Shown in pieces: positions 1 through 6,792 of a stretch of 8,669 nucleotides of DNA. The DNA comes from an uncultured Acetobacteraceae bacterium (GTDB lineage Bacteria > Pseudomonadota > Alphaproteobacteria > Acetobacterales > Acetobacteraceae). The notes beneath the pieces were generated by a model, which saw only the letters and a list, made by a program, of their open reading frames with translations, was not told where the DNA came from and searched no databases. Position 1 is the stretch's first letter. The number at the start of each line of letters is the position of its first letter. The position numbers and the translations under genes were made by a program. Where the stretch lies: NCBI GenBank assembly GCA_903839965.1, contig CAIMEK010000890.1:1-8669 (forward strand), given 5' to 3'.

Positions 1-56
1 CCCCACCGGGTGGGGTGGGAACGGGGGGGGTGGTATCGGCGCGCCTACCCCACCCC
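1..56. other. G-rich tract with quadruplex and hairpin potential
   Basis: The plus strand at 8-30 has four G runs (3, 4, 3 and 8 G) separated by T, T and AAC, which meets the usual G3+N1-7 quadruplex pattern. The G-run segment at 8-16 is also perfectly complementary to 47-55, giving a 9-bp stem with a 30-nt loop. The tract lies immediately 3' of the minus-strand gene ending at 57. It could act as a transcription pause or a weak terminator, but no T tract follows the stem, so a standard intrinsic terminator is not supported. No gene is visible here. Confidence 0.4.
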
Positions 57-608
57 CTAGTCCTTGCAGACCACCTCCCATTCGGGAGTGTCTGCCGTCG
101 ATTCGCCGCGTTGGAAGGCCCCGGTGTGCACCAGGTCCATACCTTGCGAATCGAAAAGCTCCATGACGAAGGCGCGGATCAGGCGCTCGCGGAACTCCGG
201 GTTGTCGTTGACCAGCTTGGTGAGCTTGTCGCGGACGTCGAGATCGGAGCTGGCCTTGAGCCGGATCCTGATCCGGGGGCTTCTAACGAGGTCCATCCTC
301 AGCTGGATTTCGTAAACCGAGCGTGGAAGCTCTTCGACGGAGCTGACGTTGTGCGACGTCATCGCCCGGTATTCCCGGATCGAGACGGCGATGTCATAGA
401 GGCTGTCGAAGGTGTTGCCATCATCACCGGCCTCCTGCGGTTTGACGATGGCCTGGCCGCCCGTCAGGCCGACCAAGGTCGGCTTGTTGTTGTGACGGGA
501 GAACAGAACCATGGATGCGGCTTCATTGTCGACGGCGAGCTTGATCAGCTCGATGTGGTCGATTTGCTGGGGCGGCTTGCGCTGGCGATAGGCGGTCATA
601 GTTACCAT
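57..608 (-). CDS. Hypothetical protein, second gene of a minus-strand pair
   Basis: This gene encodes 183 residues and I do not recognise the family. The protein is soluble, with no signal peptide or membrane segment visible. The N-terminal half has a mixed hydrophobic/charged pattern that includes SMVLFSRHNNKPTLVGLTGG. The middle (about residues 104-130) is rich in Arg and Leu and ends in a charged helix-like stretch around DKLTKLVNDNPEFRERLI. The ATG at 608 lies 5 nt after the stop of the upstream minus-strand gene, so the two are almost certainly co-transcribed and probably translationally coupled. No strong ribosome binding site precedes it, and a second ATG at 599 is an alternative start. 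The opposite strand is also open over this stretch, but it has no start signal and reads as an antisense shadow. The function is unknown; the pairing suggests a joint role with its neighbour. Confidence 0.7.
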   Translation of the reverse strand: MVTMTAYRQRKPPQQIDHIELIKLAVDNEAASMVLFSRHNNKPTLVGLTGGQAIVKPQEAGDDGNTFDSLYDIAVSIREYRAMTSHNVSSVEELPRSVYEIQLRMDLVRSPRIRIRLKASSDLDVRDKLTKLVNDNPEFRERLIRAFVMELFDSQGMDLVHTGAFQRGESTADTPEWEVVCKD

Positions 609-613
609 GGCGC

Positions 614-1120
614 CTATGCCCCGTGCGTCAGCTGCAGCGGGTAACTCGCCCGCTGGGCAACCTGCAGGACCTGAACCTCCCGGACCGTGGAGTAGTCGCC
701 TTTCCGGAGACCGGAGAAGAACTCGTCGGCTCCGTCGCCATCCAGCTCGATGTTGAAATCCGGTGGCGGCCTCGTGCGGCCATAGACGAAGTCCATGACA
801 CGATGGCGCACCTCATCCGGCGTGTTCGCCCGGAGGTAGAACCGGGCGGGCACCGAGAAGCTGAGGATGGTATCGGCGACATATTCGCCAAGGCCCAGGC
901 CGGTTTGGGGAGGACCTGGGTGGTTGCGACCCGTCGGGGGAAAGCCCGGGCGGATCAGCTTGGCAGGGCCATCTTTCAGCATGACATCGAGGATGCCTCG
1001 GCGGTTGAGTTCGCCGATCACCTGGCTGCAGGAAGTCTCGTCGGCCAACATGTTGAACATGGTGGCTATAGTGACTTCCATGGTCTCGCCTTTCGACGTC
1101 TGAATATGGATACTGGACAT
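614..1120 (-). CDS. Hypothetical protein, first gene of a minus-strand pair
   Basis: This gene encodes 168 residues of an unrecognised family. I chose the ATG at 1120 because an AAGGA ribosome binding site sits about 6 nt upstream. A longer reading back to a TTG at 1249 would begin inside the -35 box of the likely promoter and is rejected. The N-terminal part (MSSIHIQTSKGETMEVTIATMFNML) is followed by a helix-like segment ending near NRRGILDVMLKDGPAKLI. A Pro/Gly-rich linker lies around residues 60-75. A second globular part includes FSVPARFYLRANTPDEV and the acidic stretch ELDGDGADEFF. No transmembrane segment or known catalytic motif is visible. It is followed after 5 nt by the hypothetical gene at 57-608. 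No function can be assigned. Confidence 0.7.
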   Translation of the reverse strand: MSSIHIQTSKGETMEVTIATMFNMLADETSCSQVIGELNRRGILDVMLKDGPAKLIRPGFPPTGRNHPGPPQTGLGLGEYVADTILSFSVPARFYLRANTPDEVRHRVMDFVYGRTRPPPDFNIELDGDGADEFFSGLRKGDYSTVREVQVLQVAQRASYPLQLTHGA

Positions 1121-1220
1121 GGGGGTTCCTTCATCTACCCGGCGAGATTGCCGGAGATCCCTATGGATTGTCTGGAACCTGAAGTGGTCCGATCCGGGCA
1201 CACCCGGTCGTTCCGCTACT

Positions 1221-1249
1221 AATATGGTGGTGGATGCGCGAAGGGTCAA
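1221..1249 (-). promoter_or_regulatory. Sigma-70-like promoter of the minus-strand pair
   Basis: Read on the minus strand, a TTGACC -35 box (1249-1244) and a CATATT -10 box (1226-1221) are separated by 17 nt. The -35 box matches the consensus at 5 of 6 positions and the -10 at 4 of 6. Transcription would start near 1213-1215, leaving a leader of roughly 95 nt before the ATG at 1120. This agrees with the ribosome binding site that marks that start. Confidence 0.5.
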
Positions 1250-1447
1250 CCCAAGAGGTCTGCTGGCGGTCGGCGTGTGGCTCGATCAAGTGCTTATCAA
1301 CCAGCCGGTCGGCATGACCCGAGGCGCGGATGGCCACTGATTTGACCTCGAATTCAAGGGAGCGTGAACGGGCCACACTCTTTACAGAAAGCGCATTGTG
1401 TATAGAGTCGGCTCCCCTTCCTCCTGCCCCAGCAAGGGATTGCAGCG
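1250..1447. other. Divergent intergenic region
   Basis: This gap separates the promoter of the minus-strand pair from the recombinase gene. A possible plus-strand promoter is TTTACA at 1381-1386 with TATAGA at 1401-1406. Its 14-nt spacer is shorter than ideal, so it is only a weak candidate. A ribosome binding site (AAGGGA, 1434-1439) sits 8 nt before the recombinase ATG. I looked for paired inverted repeats of the kind acted on by FimB-type invertases and saw none that were convincing. Confidence 0.3.
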
Positions 1448-2059
1448 ATGCCGGCGAAGCCGCCCAAAGGGCGAAAGGTACAGAGTTGGCCGGCCGGCGC
1501 CGCCGAGGTCGCCGACCGACATGAGCGCACCAAGGACTACCTGTCGCCACGCGAGGTGTCTGGGCTGCTCGATGCCGCCAAAGCTGGCCGGCACGGCGTG
1601 CGTGACCACCTGATGCTGCTCATGATGTACCGCCACGGCCTGCGGGTCAGCGAGGCCGTTGGCTTGCGCCGCGACGAACTGGACCTCGACCGCGCCCGGT
1701 TGTGGGTGCGCCGGCTCAAGGGCGGGCTGTCAGTCGAGCAGCCGATCACCGGCGATGAACTGCGCGCCATCAAGCGCCACCTTGCCACCCGCGCCGATGC
1801 GCTGCCCTGGCTGTTCGTCTCCGAGCGGGGCCAGCCACTCACCCGCCATGCAGTGAACTACTTGGTCGCGGCGGCGGCAGGGCGCGCCGGTCTGCCGGGC
1901 GTCCACCCACACACGCTACGGCACTCGTGCGGCTTTGCGTTGGCCGACAAGGGGCATGACTTGCGCCTGATCCAGGACTACCTCGGTCACCGCGACCCAA
2001 GGCACACCGTCCACTACACCCGCACCGCCGGGCGACGGTTCGAAGGACTCTGGCGATGA
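1448..2059 (+). CDS. Short tyrosine recombinase (FimB/FimE-like size, catalytic domain)
   Basis: The 203-residue product is a phage-integrase-family site-specific recombinase that cuts and rejoins DNA through a covalent 3'-phosphotyrosine. All expected catalytic residues are visible: Arg66 in HGLRVSEAVGLR, Lys91 in RLKGG, His155 and Arg158 in HPHTLRHSCG, His181 in LGHRDPR and the nucleophile Tyr190 in HTVHYTR. The protein is far shorter than typical integrases (about 300-400 residues). It lacks the N-terminal core-binding domain, keeping only about 30 residues before the catalytic fold, as in FimB/FimE-type recombinases. The start is supported by AAGGGA 8 nt upstream. The stop overlaps the ATG of the next gene (ATGA), implying coupled translation. 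It could be the enzyme of an integrative element, a phase-variation invertase or a resolvase; no target site is evident nearby. Confidence 0.9.
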   Translation: MPAKPPKGRKVQSWPAGAAEVADRHERTKDYLSPREVSGLLDAAKAGRHGVRDHLMLLMMYRHGLRVSEAVGLRRDELDLDRARLWVRRLKGGLSVEQPITGDELRAIKRHLATRADALPWLFVSERGQPLTRHAVNYLVAAAAGRAGLPGVHPHTLRHSCGFALADKGHDLRLIQDYLGHRDPRHTVHYTRTAGRRFEGLWR

Positions 2060-2691
2060 GCGCACCCCCCGGACATAACCTGGACGGCCTGATCAAGTGG
2101 ACTGCGCGTGACGAGTGGCGGCCTCGGGTCGATGGCGTCATGGCGAAGCACTTCGAGCCGACCATGGAGGCGTTCGGGCTTTCCTTGGACGAGATCGACG
2201 ACGTCCTCGGCGGGGGATGGGCGGCAACGCTCTGGAGTCGTGCATTCGAGGACTTTCTGACCAAGCGATTTGGGCCGAACGACGAGAACCTGGTCGAAGC
2301 TTATCTGCGCCGCCGCGGCTGGAAGGAGCGCGTGGTGACGCGGGCCTATATGACCGCCCTGCAAGACTCGGTCATGGGCCTCTACGAGGTGAGCAACATC
2401 GTGCCCGGGCAGTCGTTCCGAGCGCATGATGTCGTGCGCGGCGGTGAACCGGTGCTTGTCAGCGAACGCTCGGCGACGCAGACCTTGAAGACATGGGACC
2501 GGATCGCTGCCCGCATCGTTCGGCAAGACGACAAAGCTATCCTGGCCGGCGGAGCGCTGGCCTTCACGTTGGAAGGATCGCAGGGACTGTTGTCCCGGTT
2601 ATGCGGCTTTATGGAGCGCCTCGATCGTCGTGGCCCCCGCAGTGCATGGGCGACTCGGTCGAATTGTGGTGTGCTGGATCCGGCGGGATAG
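2056..2691 (+). CDS. Hypothetical protein, probably truncated or frameshifted at the 3' end
   Basis: The reading frame encodes 211 residues and starts with an ATG that overlaps the recombinase stop by 4 nt. Residues 1 to about 180 read as well-ordered protein, with segments such as LIKWTARDEW (12-21), AFEDFLTKRF (63-72), NLVEAYLRRRGWKE (78-91) and SLYEVS-like GLYEVSNIVPGQSF (108-121). The pattern recalls a conserved hypothetical family from proteobacterial accessory regions that, as I remember it, is substantially longer; this is memory and not a search. After about residue 180 the sequence turns into low-complexity Arg/Ser/Gly-rich text ending in CGVLDPAG. The +1 frame over 2690-2763 instead reads RPIPENLDPHQAARRLSAG and then a stop just before the next gene. 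This suggests a frameshift or deletion near 2590-2690. Residues before that point may still be made. The function is unknown. Confidence 0.55.
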   Translation: MSAPPGHNLDGLIKWTARDEWRPRVDGVMAKHFEPTMEAFGLSLDEIDDVLGGGWAATLWSRAFEDFLTKRFGPNDENLVEAYLRRRGWKERVVTRAYMTALQDSVMGLYEVSNIVPGQSFRAHDVVRGGEPVLVSERSATQTLKTWDRIAARIVRQDDKAILAGGALAFTLEGSQGLLSRLCGFMERLDRRGPRSAWATRSNCGVLDPAG

Positions 2692-2763
2692 GCCGATCCC
2701 CGAAAACCTGGATCCGCACCAGGCTGCCCGCCGTCTTTCCGCGGGCATCGGCGGAGGTGCATA

Positions 2764-3639
2764 ATGTCAAACGAAAGCAAACACATGGGCAAACCGCAAG
2801 CGAAGCTCGTGGTGAAACGCGGCCGTAAAGCGCTCATCGGAACGAAGCTGCGCATCGGACCTCAGCCCAGACCGCGCGAGCCGGAGGCTTGGGTGGAGCC
2901 AGTAATGGTGCGTGCCGCATTGATGAACCGAACATGGAGCGACTGGGGCTTCAGAAACGGGACTGCCGGTTCAGGCCCCCGACTGCTGCTGAAGGCACTA
3001 CATTCACGTGCGGCGGGCATCGCACTTGATGAACTGGAGCGGGAGGGATGTGGGAGCAAGACCGTCGCGCGACTATCCGCCCAAATCCATAGGTTGATCG
3101 CCCACACGAACCTCAGCGAAGCCCGTTTGGCCGACGAACTTGACCATGACATCAAGCGCTGGGAGTGGCACTGGGAGACGCTGCGGCACTATTCCATAAA
3201 CAAGGCAGGCCGGGCCAGCACAGACGAACCTGCGCCACTTCGCCGCGCGCCCGGTGGTGGGCTGGTTCGTAGTCGATACACGATTAATCCGAACGTCGAG
3301 ACCCCGGACGGCGGTGGCAACTCGAACATGAGGACAGCTACTTTGGCTCCACTGTCCCGAGCGACTGCTGGCCCAGCGGGCCAGGGTCCGGCGGCAGCCA
3401 CTTACCTGGCCATCCCCAACAAACCTGGCGGTGGCCGGATCAAGATGACCAAAGCGGTCGAGGCTATGGTTGCTGCAGTTAATAGTGGGCAGACCACCTT
3501 CGCCGCGTTGAGGCGGATGAAACAGAAAGAACTCGAGAGCCTGTATCCGAGCGCCAAACGGACACTCTTGGCGAAGGCTCGCAATGTTGCGCTGAGCAAG
3601 CTCGCGACGATGGGATACTCCGACGGAACTGCGACATAA
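2764..3639 (+). CDS. Hypothetical protein with basic N-terminus and helical C-terminal domain
   Basis: The product has 291 residues and I do not recognise it. The ATG at 2764 follows a good ribosome binding site (GGAGG, about 2752-2757). The first 40 residues are strongly basic (KPQAKLVVKRGRKALIG), which suits nucleic acid binding. Residues about 90-145 are helix-rich (HRLIAHTNLSEARLADELDH). Residues 148-225 form a Pro/Gly/Ala-rich linker likely to be disordered. The last 65 residues again look helical and basic (TKAVEAMVAAVNSGQTTFAA, then KELESLYPSAKRTLLAKARN), compatible with a helix-turn-helix-like domain; that reading is inference. The final two codons and the stop lie inside the first copy of a 22-bp-period tandem repeat (3631-3671), so the native C-terminus may have been replaced by a mobile-element end. 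Confidence 0.6.
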   Translation: MSNESKHMGKPQAKLVVKRGRKALIGTKLRIGPQPRPREPEAWVEPVMVRAALMNRTWSDWGFRNGTAGSGPRLLLKALHSRAAGIALDELEREGCGSKTVARLSAQIHRLIAHTNLSEARLADELDHDIKRWEWHWETLRHYSINKAGRASTDEPAPLRRAPGGGLVRSRYTINPNVETPDGGGNSNMRTATLAPLSRATAGPAGQGPAAATYLAIPNKPGGGRIKMTKAVEAMVAAVNSGQTTFAALRRMKQKELESLYPSAKRTLLAKARNVALSKLATMGYSDGTAT

Positions 3640-3671
3640 GTCAGACAAAGCGGCGACATAAGTCCGACAAA
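3631..3671. repeat. Two tandem 19-bp repeats, period 22 bp
   Basis: GCGACATAAGTCNGACAAA occurs at 3631-3649 (N = A) and 3653-3671 (N = C), with 18 of 19 bases identical and 3 nt between copies. The copies lie between the gene ending at 3639 and the excisionase-like gene. Closely spaced multiple repeats of about 20 bp are known at the termini of IS21-family elements, where the transposase binds. No istA or istB gene is present, so this would be a solitary or remnant end. A regulator-binding site in front of the 3746 gene is the other plausible reading. Confidence 0.6.
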
Positions 3672-3745
3672 CGAACGCTTGCGCCAGGCGATAACCGCCG
3701 CCAACTTCCGAAGCGTAACGCGACGCAACGGAGTTGAACGTCATC

Positions 3746-4036
3746 ATGTCCTTGCGCGAAACGCTGAACCCTGGATCAACACTGCCGCCGCATCTCGTGG
3801 AGTTGCTGGCGGAGCTCCCGGTCAACGTGGATCGCCGCGTCGGCGCTGAGCTCATCACCAAGCACCTCTTCCCGGTTTCGCATCGCAGCCTGGAAGTATG
3901 GCCGCTACCGACAAGGCATGTGAACGGAAGATCGATCACCGCGACCGCAAAGCTGTTCGAGGTCGCTTACGCAAAGCTAAATGCGGCACCCATCATCATG
4001 GGCGGCATCAAAAACAAAACGCAACGACATCGATAG
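3746..4036 (+). CDS. Small excisionase/AlpA-like winged-helix DNA-binding protein
   Basis: The product has 96 residues from the ATG at 3746; an upstream in-frame TTG at 3734 is poorly placed against GGAG at 3730-3733. The central part, VDRRVGAELITKHLFPVSHRSLEVWPLPTRHVNGR, has the layout of an excisionase/MerR-like winged helix. A helix and turn (GAELITKHLFPVSHRSLEVW) are followed by a basic wing (TRHVNGRS) and a final helix (TAKLFEVAYAKLNAA). Such proteins bind DNA to direct integrase toward excision or to regulate element genes. The location at the head of a methyltransferase-primase-helicase block fits this role. The short basic C-terminus (IKNKTQRHR) could add DNA contacts. The assignment rests on layout and memory of the family, not on a search. 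Confidence 0.6.
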   Translation: MSLRETLNPGSTLPPHLVELLAELPVNVDRRVGAELITKHLFPVSHRSLEVWPLPTRHVNGRSITATAKLFEVAYAKLNAAPIIMGGIKNKTQRHR

Positions 4037-4150
4037 CAACAACCCCGCGCGCGGGGCGCACGGGGCTGCTGGGAAGTCTCGGCTGCGGCACAGTAGAGAT
4101 AGCCCAACCGGTCAGCCCGATCAAGCCCCGCCTCCGACATGGAGGCGCTA
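4037..4150. other. Intergenic region with a 14-bp GC palindrome
   Basis: Seven bases after the excisionase-like gene is a perfect palindrome, CCCCGCGCGCGGGG (4043-4056). It could form a short hairpin in the transcript or an alternating purine-pyrimidine (Z-DNA-prone) core. No T tract follows, so an ordinary intrinsic terminator is not supported. No promoter stands out in the rest of the gap. Confidence 0.3.
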
Positions 4151-4348
4151 GTGAACATTCCAGATTACCTAGCCGTCTGTAGTATTACTGACATGCCCCT
4201 GCGGATTGGTGGTTTCCCGCATCGGCGAGGCGGCTGGAGCGGCGCAATCTCCGTGGCCGAAAACCACTCACTGAAATTCCTGAGGTCAAGACCCGGGACA
4301 AGGGCGTTATTGGCACAAGGATACCGGGATCCGGAGAGCCCGCCGTGA
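4151..4348 (+). CDS. Possible small ORF overlapping the methyltransferase start
   Basis: A 65-codon frame opens with GTG at 4151, preceded by GGAGG at 4141-4145 with 5-nt spacing. An in-frame ATG at 4139 is the other possible start. It ends in a TGA that overlaps the methyltransferase GTG (GTGA), which would permit translational coupling. Third-position GC is lower than in the neighbouring genes, and no family is recognised (product begins NIPDYLAVCSITDMPLRIGG after the initiator). It may be a leader ORF, a small real gene or chance. Confidence 0.25.
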   Translation: MNIPDYLAVCSITDMPLRIGGFPHRRGGWSGAISVAENHSLKFLRSRPGTRALLAQGYRDPESPP

Positions 4349-4989
4349 CTGGTGCTCGCGATTACCGCGCCGACGCCGCGCTGCGACCGCAGCCGGCACG
4401 CGTGGGGCGGGATTTTTGGCCGACCCCGTTCTGCCTGATCGGTGCACTAATCGATGACATTTTGCCGCGGCTGCCAGCAGGATGCATATGGGAGCCGGCC
4501 GCCGGCGATGGCAGATTGGCCGAGGCATTGCGCTGTGTCGGACGAACCGTTGTCGCAAGCGATATTGAGACCTACGACTTTCTGACCGAAGCCCCACCCG
4601 GCGATCTGGCCTCGATCGTTACCAATCCGCCGTTCAACAAGCTCGACTCATTTATCAGCCGTGCCATCGCGCATCTCGACGCGGGCATGGCGCAGTCGGT
4701 GGTGTTGTTGCTGCGCGCGGATCACCTCACTGCACAGCGACGGAGAGGAGCATTGGAACGAGCCGCAGAAGTCCGGATGTGTCCGTGGCGGCCGAGATGG
4801 ATTCCCAACACCACAACCAGCCCGCGCTGGTCGTTCTGCTGGGTAACTTGGTTGCGGGACTACCACGGCGCAACCGTCCTAGTATGGTCAAGCCGGCCGA
4901 TCTGCTCCGTGTCGGGCGCCCATTCAATGAAGCCAGCGCACCGCGGAAGCGCGGTCGCCAATGACTGCCTGAGAGGTCCGCATGCGTGA
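4345..4989 (+). CDS. SAM-dependent DNA methyltransferase (NPPF type)
   Basis: The product has 214 residues, starting at GTG 4345 with GGAGAG 6 nt upstream (4333-4338). DFWPTP (23-28) is an N-terminal signature common in phage-type Dam-like methylases. EPAAGDG (50-56) is motif I, which binds S-adenosylmethionine, and SDIETYDF (72-79) carries the acidic residue expected to hold the cofactor ribose. NPPF (94-97) is motif IV, typical of amino-methyltransferases acting on adenine N6 or cytosine N4. The later segments VVLLLRADHL and RPRWIPNTTTSPRWSFCWVTW also match the usual core layout. The roughly 33 residues after W181 look like an unstructured tail. No restriction endonuclease lies nearby, so it is an orphan, likely used to mark or protect the element's DNA or to regulate its replication. 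Target sequence unknown. Confidence 0.8.
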   Translation: MTGARDYRADAALRPQPARVGRDFWPTPFCLIGALIDDILPRLPAGCIWEPAAGDGRLAEALRCVGRTVVASDIETYDFLTEAPPGDLASIVTNPPFNKLDSFISRAIAHLDAGMAQSVVLLLRADHLTAQRRRGALERAAEVRMCPWRPRWIPNTTTSPRWSFCWVTWLRDYHGATVLVWSSRPICSVSGAHSMKPAHRGSAVANDCLRGPHA

Positions 4990-5055
4990 CTTCGACGCCA
5001 GGCACACCCGCCACCTCCGTCCGTTGCTGATTCGGAACACGGCCTTGGTGCCGAT

Positions 5056-6792
5056 ATGAACACCGTCACAAAAGGCTGGCAGATCGAAATCACTAGCTTC
5101 ACGAAAGCTGGCGGTCCCTTGACCAAGCGGATCTCCCTCGCTCCGGATGGTACCCTCCATAGTGATGGCTCCGCCTGCGTCATGTGGAAGGGAAGCGCTC
5201 GTCGCACGAAATTCAATAACCTCGATGCGTTCGCAGACCACATCGACGCCCTTGGGTCGCACGAGGCTATTGCGCTGGGCGCCCTGGACCCTGACCAGCC
5301 TGACCGCGTTGAGATCGCCACCAAAGCCAAGTTAGCCGCAGCGAACGGGGCGACACGGCCAGACATCATCGCTCGTGCTAGCGACCATATCTCCTATCGG
5401 ACCGGCGAGCCGGCGCTCGCGCTGATCGACGTCGACACAAAGGGCATGCCGCCGTCGGTCCGAAGCAAGATCAAGGCACTCGGCGGCTTTTGGCAGGCGC
5501 TCGTCACCGTGCTGCCCGAGATGACGGCGGCCGGGCGCGTGGTACGCCTTTCGACTAGCGCCGGCATTTCCCGCACTGACATAGGCGAGCGGTTGCCCGG
5601 ATCAGCCGGACAGCACGTATTCGTCTTGGTTGAAGACGGCGCCGACGCAGAGCGGTTCTTGCGTACCCTACACGCACGGTGCTTGCTGCAAGGCTTCGGT
5701 TGGCTGATGGTCGGGGTGGGCGGTCAATTGCTCGAGCGCTCGCTGGTTGACCGGATGGTATTCGCCCCCGAACGCCTGGTCTTCGAGGGGCCACCGATCC
5801 TGGAGGCGCCGCTCGCGCAAGACCAGGCGAGCCGCCGACCAGTCGTCACCGAGGGCACAGCGCTGGACACGATCGCGGCCTGTCCGCCACTCACCACCGT
5901 CGAATGGGCCAGGCTCGGCGAACTGCGTGCCAAGGAAGCGCACCGGCTTGCACCCGACGCCGCCAAAACGCGCAGTGCCTTTATCTCCCACCAGTCAAAA
6001 CGCCTGGCTGAGCGCACCGGCATGTCGGCCGAAAACGCCGCGCGGGTGATCGTCCGCCAATGCGAAGGAATTCTGCTGACGGACATCGTGCTGCCGTTTG
6101 ACGACGAAGACCTGACCGGCGCTACGGTTGCCGACGTGCTGGCCAATCCAGCGCGCTTCGAAGGCGCCACACTGGCCGATCCTCTTGAAGACGTCGCGTA
6201 CGGGGCGTGCAAAGCGAAGATTATGCGCCGGGCAGACGGCACCCCATGGGTGCATTCCTTCGCGCACGGCCGGACCGTTTATGAATTGAAATTCGACGCG
6301 CACGCTGCGCAAGCCGCGCTGAAAAGCACGGCCGCCGCGAGCGTACCCAATGCTTTCGTTCGCTTAGCCCTGACCGCTGATCTGAACGAAGTCGAGATCG
6401 AAGAACTTCGAAATATCGCGCATGAGCGATGCCACATCGGCAAGCGCACGCTCGACGCAATGCTCAAGCGCGCCCGCAACGAGCATACTGCGAGGCAAAA
6501 ACAGGAACAACGTGAGCGGCATGCGGCCGAGCGGCAGGCTTCGCGCCCCTATCTGCCGGCCCCCCTCGCTGATGCCGAACGGCTCCCCGTCATGACTGCA
6601 ATCGACGACGTTCTCGCAAATCAACGACGACCTGAACCACCGACTCGCGACGCCGAGGGACGCCTTACCGAAGCCCGATGTCGCGCCCCAATCATGTTGC
6701 ACGACATGCTGACCGTTGATGCAAACACAGGAGAACCTGATGAAACCGATCCGCCTGCCGCCACCGGCCATGCCGCTGCTAACGTTGCATGA
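5056..6792 (+). CDS. Archaeo-eukaryotic-type primase/polymerase-like replication protein
   Basis: The product has 578 residues. The motif spacing fits the AEP (PrimPol-like) fold. Motif I is LALIDVDTKG with metal-binding Asp125 and Asp127, motif II is SAGQHVFVLV with His187, and motif III is SLVDRMVF with Asp232. The stretch VDRMVFAPERLVFEGPP is characteristic of replication primases on phages and integrative elements. Near residues 394-410, GTPWVHSFAHGRTVYEL matches a segment often seen at the end of such primase regions. Residues about 455-500 form a charged coiled-coil-like helix (RARNEHTARQKQEQRERHAA). The C-terminus is Pro-rich and probably flexible. It would make primers, and perhaps extend DNA, at the element's origin. 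The ATPase gene starts inside its 3' end (53-bp overlap). The ribosome binding site before ATG 5056 is weak. Domain assignment is from motifs; no search was run. Confidence 0.65.
   Translation: MNTVTKGWQIEITSFTKAGGPLTKRISLAPDGTLHSDGSACVMWKGSARRTKFNNLDAFADHIDALGSHEAIALGALDPDQPDRVEIATKAKLAAANGATRPDIIARASDHISYRTGEPALALIDVDTKGMPPSVRSKIKALGGFWQALVTVLPEMTAAGRVVRLSTSAGISRTDIGERLPGSAGQHVFVLVEDGADAERFLRTLHARCLLQGFGWLMVGVGGQLLERSLVDRMVFAPERLVFEGPPILEAPLAQDQASRRPVVTEGTALDTIAACPPLTTVEWARLGELRAKEAHRLAPDAAKTRSAFISHQSKRLAERTGMSAENAARVIVRQCEGILLTDIVLPFDDEDLTGATVADVLANPARFEGATLADPLEDVAYGACKAKIMRRADGTPWVHSFAHGRTVYELKFDAHAAQAALKSTAAASVPNAFVRLALTADLNEVEIEELRNIAHERCHIGKRTLDAMLKRARNEHTARQKQEQRERHAAERQASRPYLPAPLADAERLPVMTAIDDVLANQRRPEPPTRDAEGRLTEARCRAPIMLHDMLTVDANTGEPDETDPPAATGHAAANVA

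Noticed and set aside
15..644. Plus-strand open frame of 209 codons
   Set aside because: It is antisense to the 57-608 gene, lacks a ribosome binding site and gives no protein-like pattern; high-GC shadow frame.
623..1222. Plus-strand open frame of 199 codons
   Set aside because: It is antisense to the 614-1120 gene, whose promoter and ribosome binding site are clear.
1121..1249. N-terminal extension of the 614-1120 gene to TTG 1249
   Set aside because: That TTG is the start of the likely -35 box, and a proper ribosome binding site precedes ATG 1120.
3073..3939. Minus-strand open frame of 288 codons
   Set aside because: It spans the tandem repeat and two plus-strand genes and has no start signal; its translation is Arg/Ser-rich shadow text.
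4043..4056. GC palindrome as an intrinsic terminator
   Set aside because: No T tract follows and the stem has almost no loop, so it does not fit a standard terminator.
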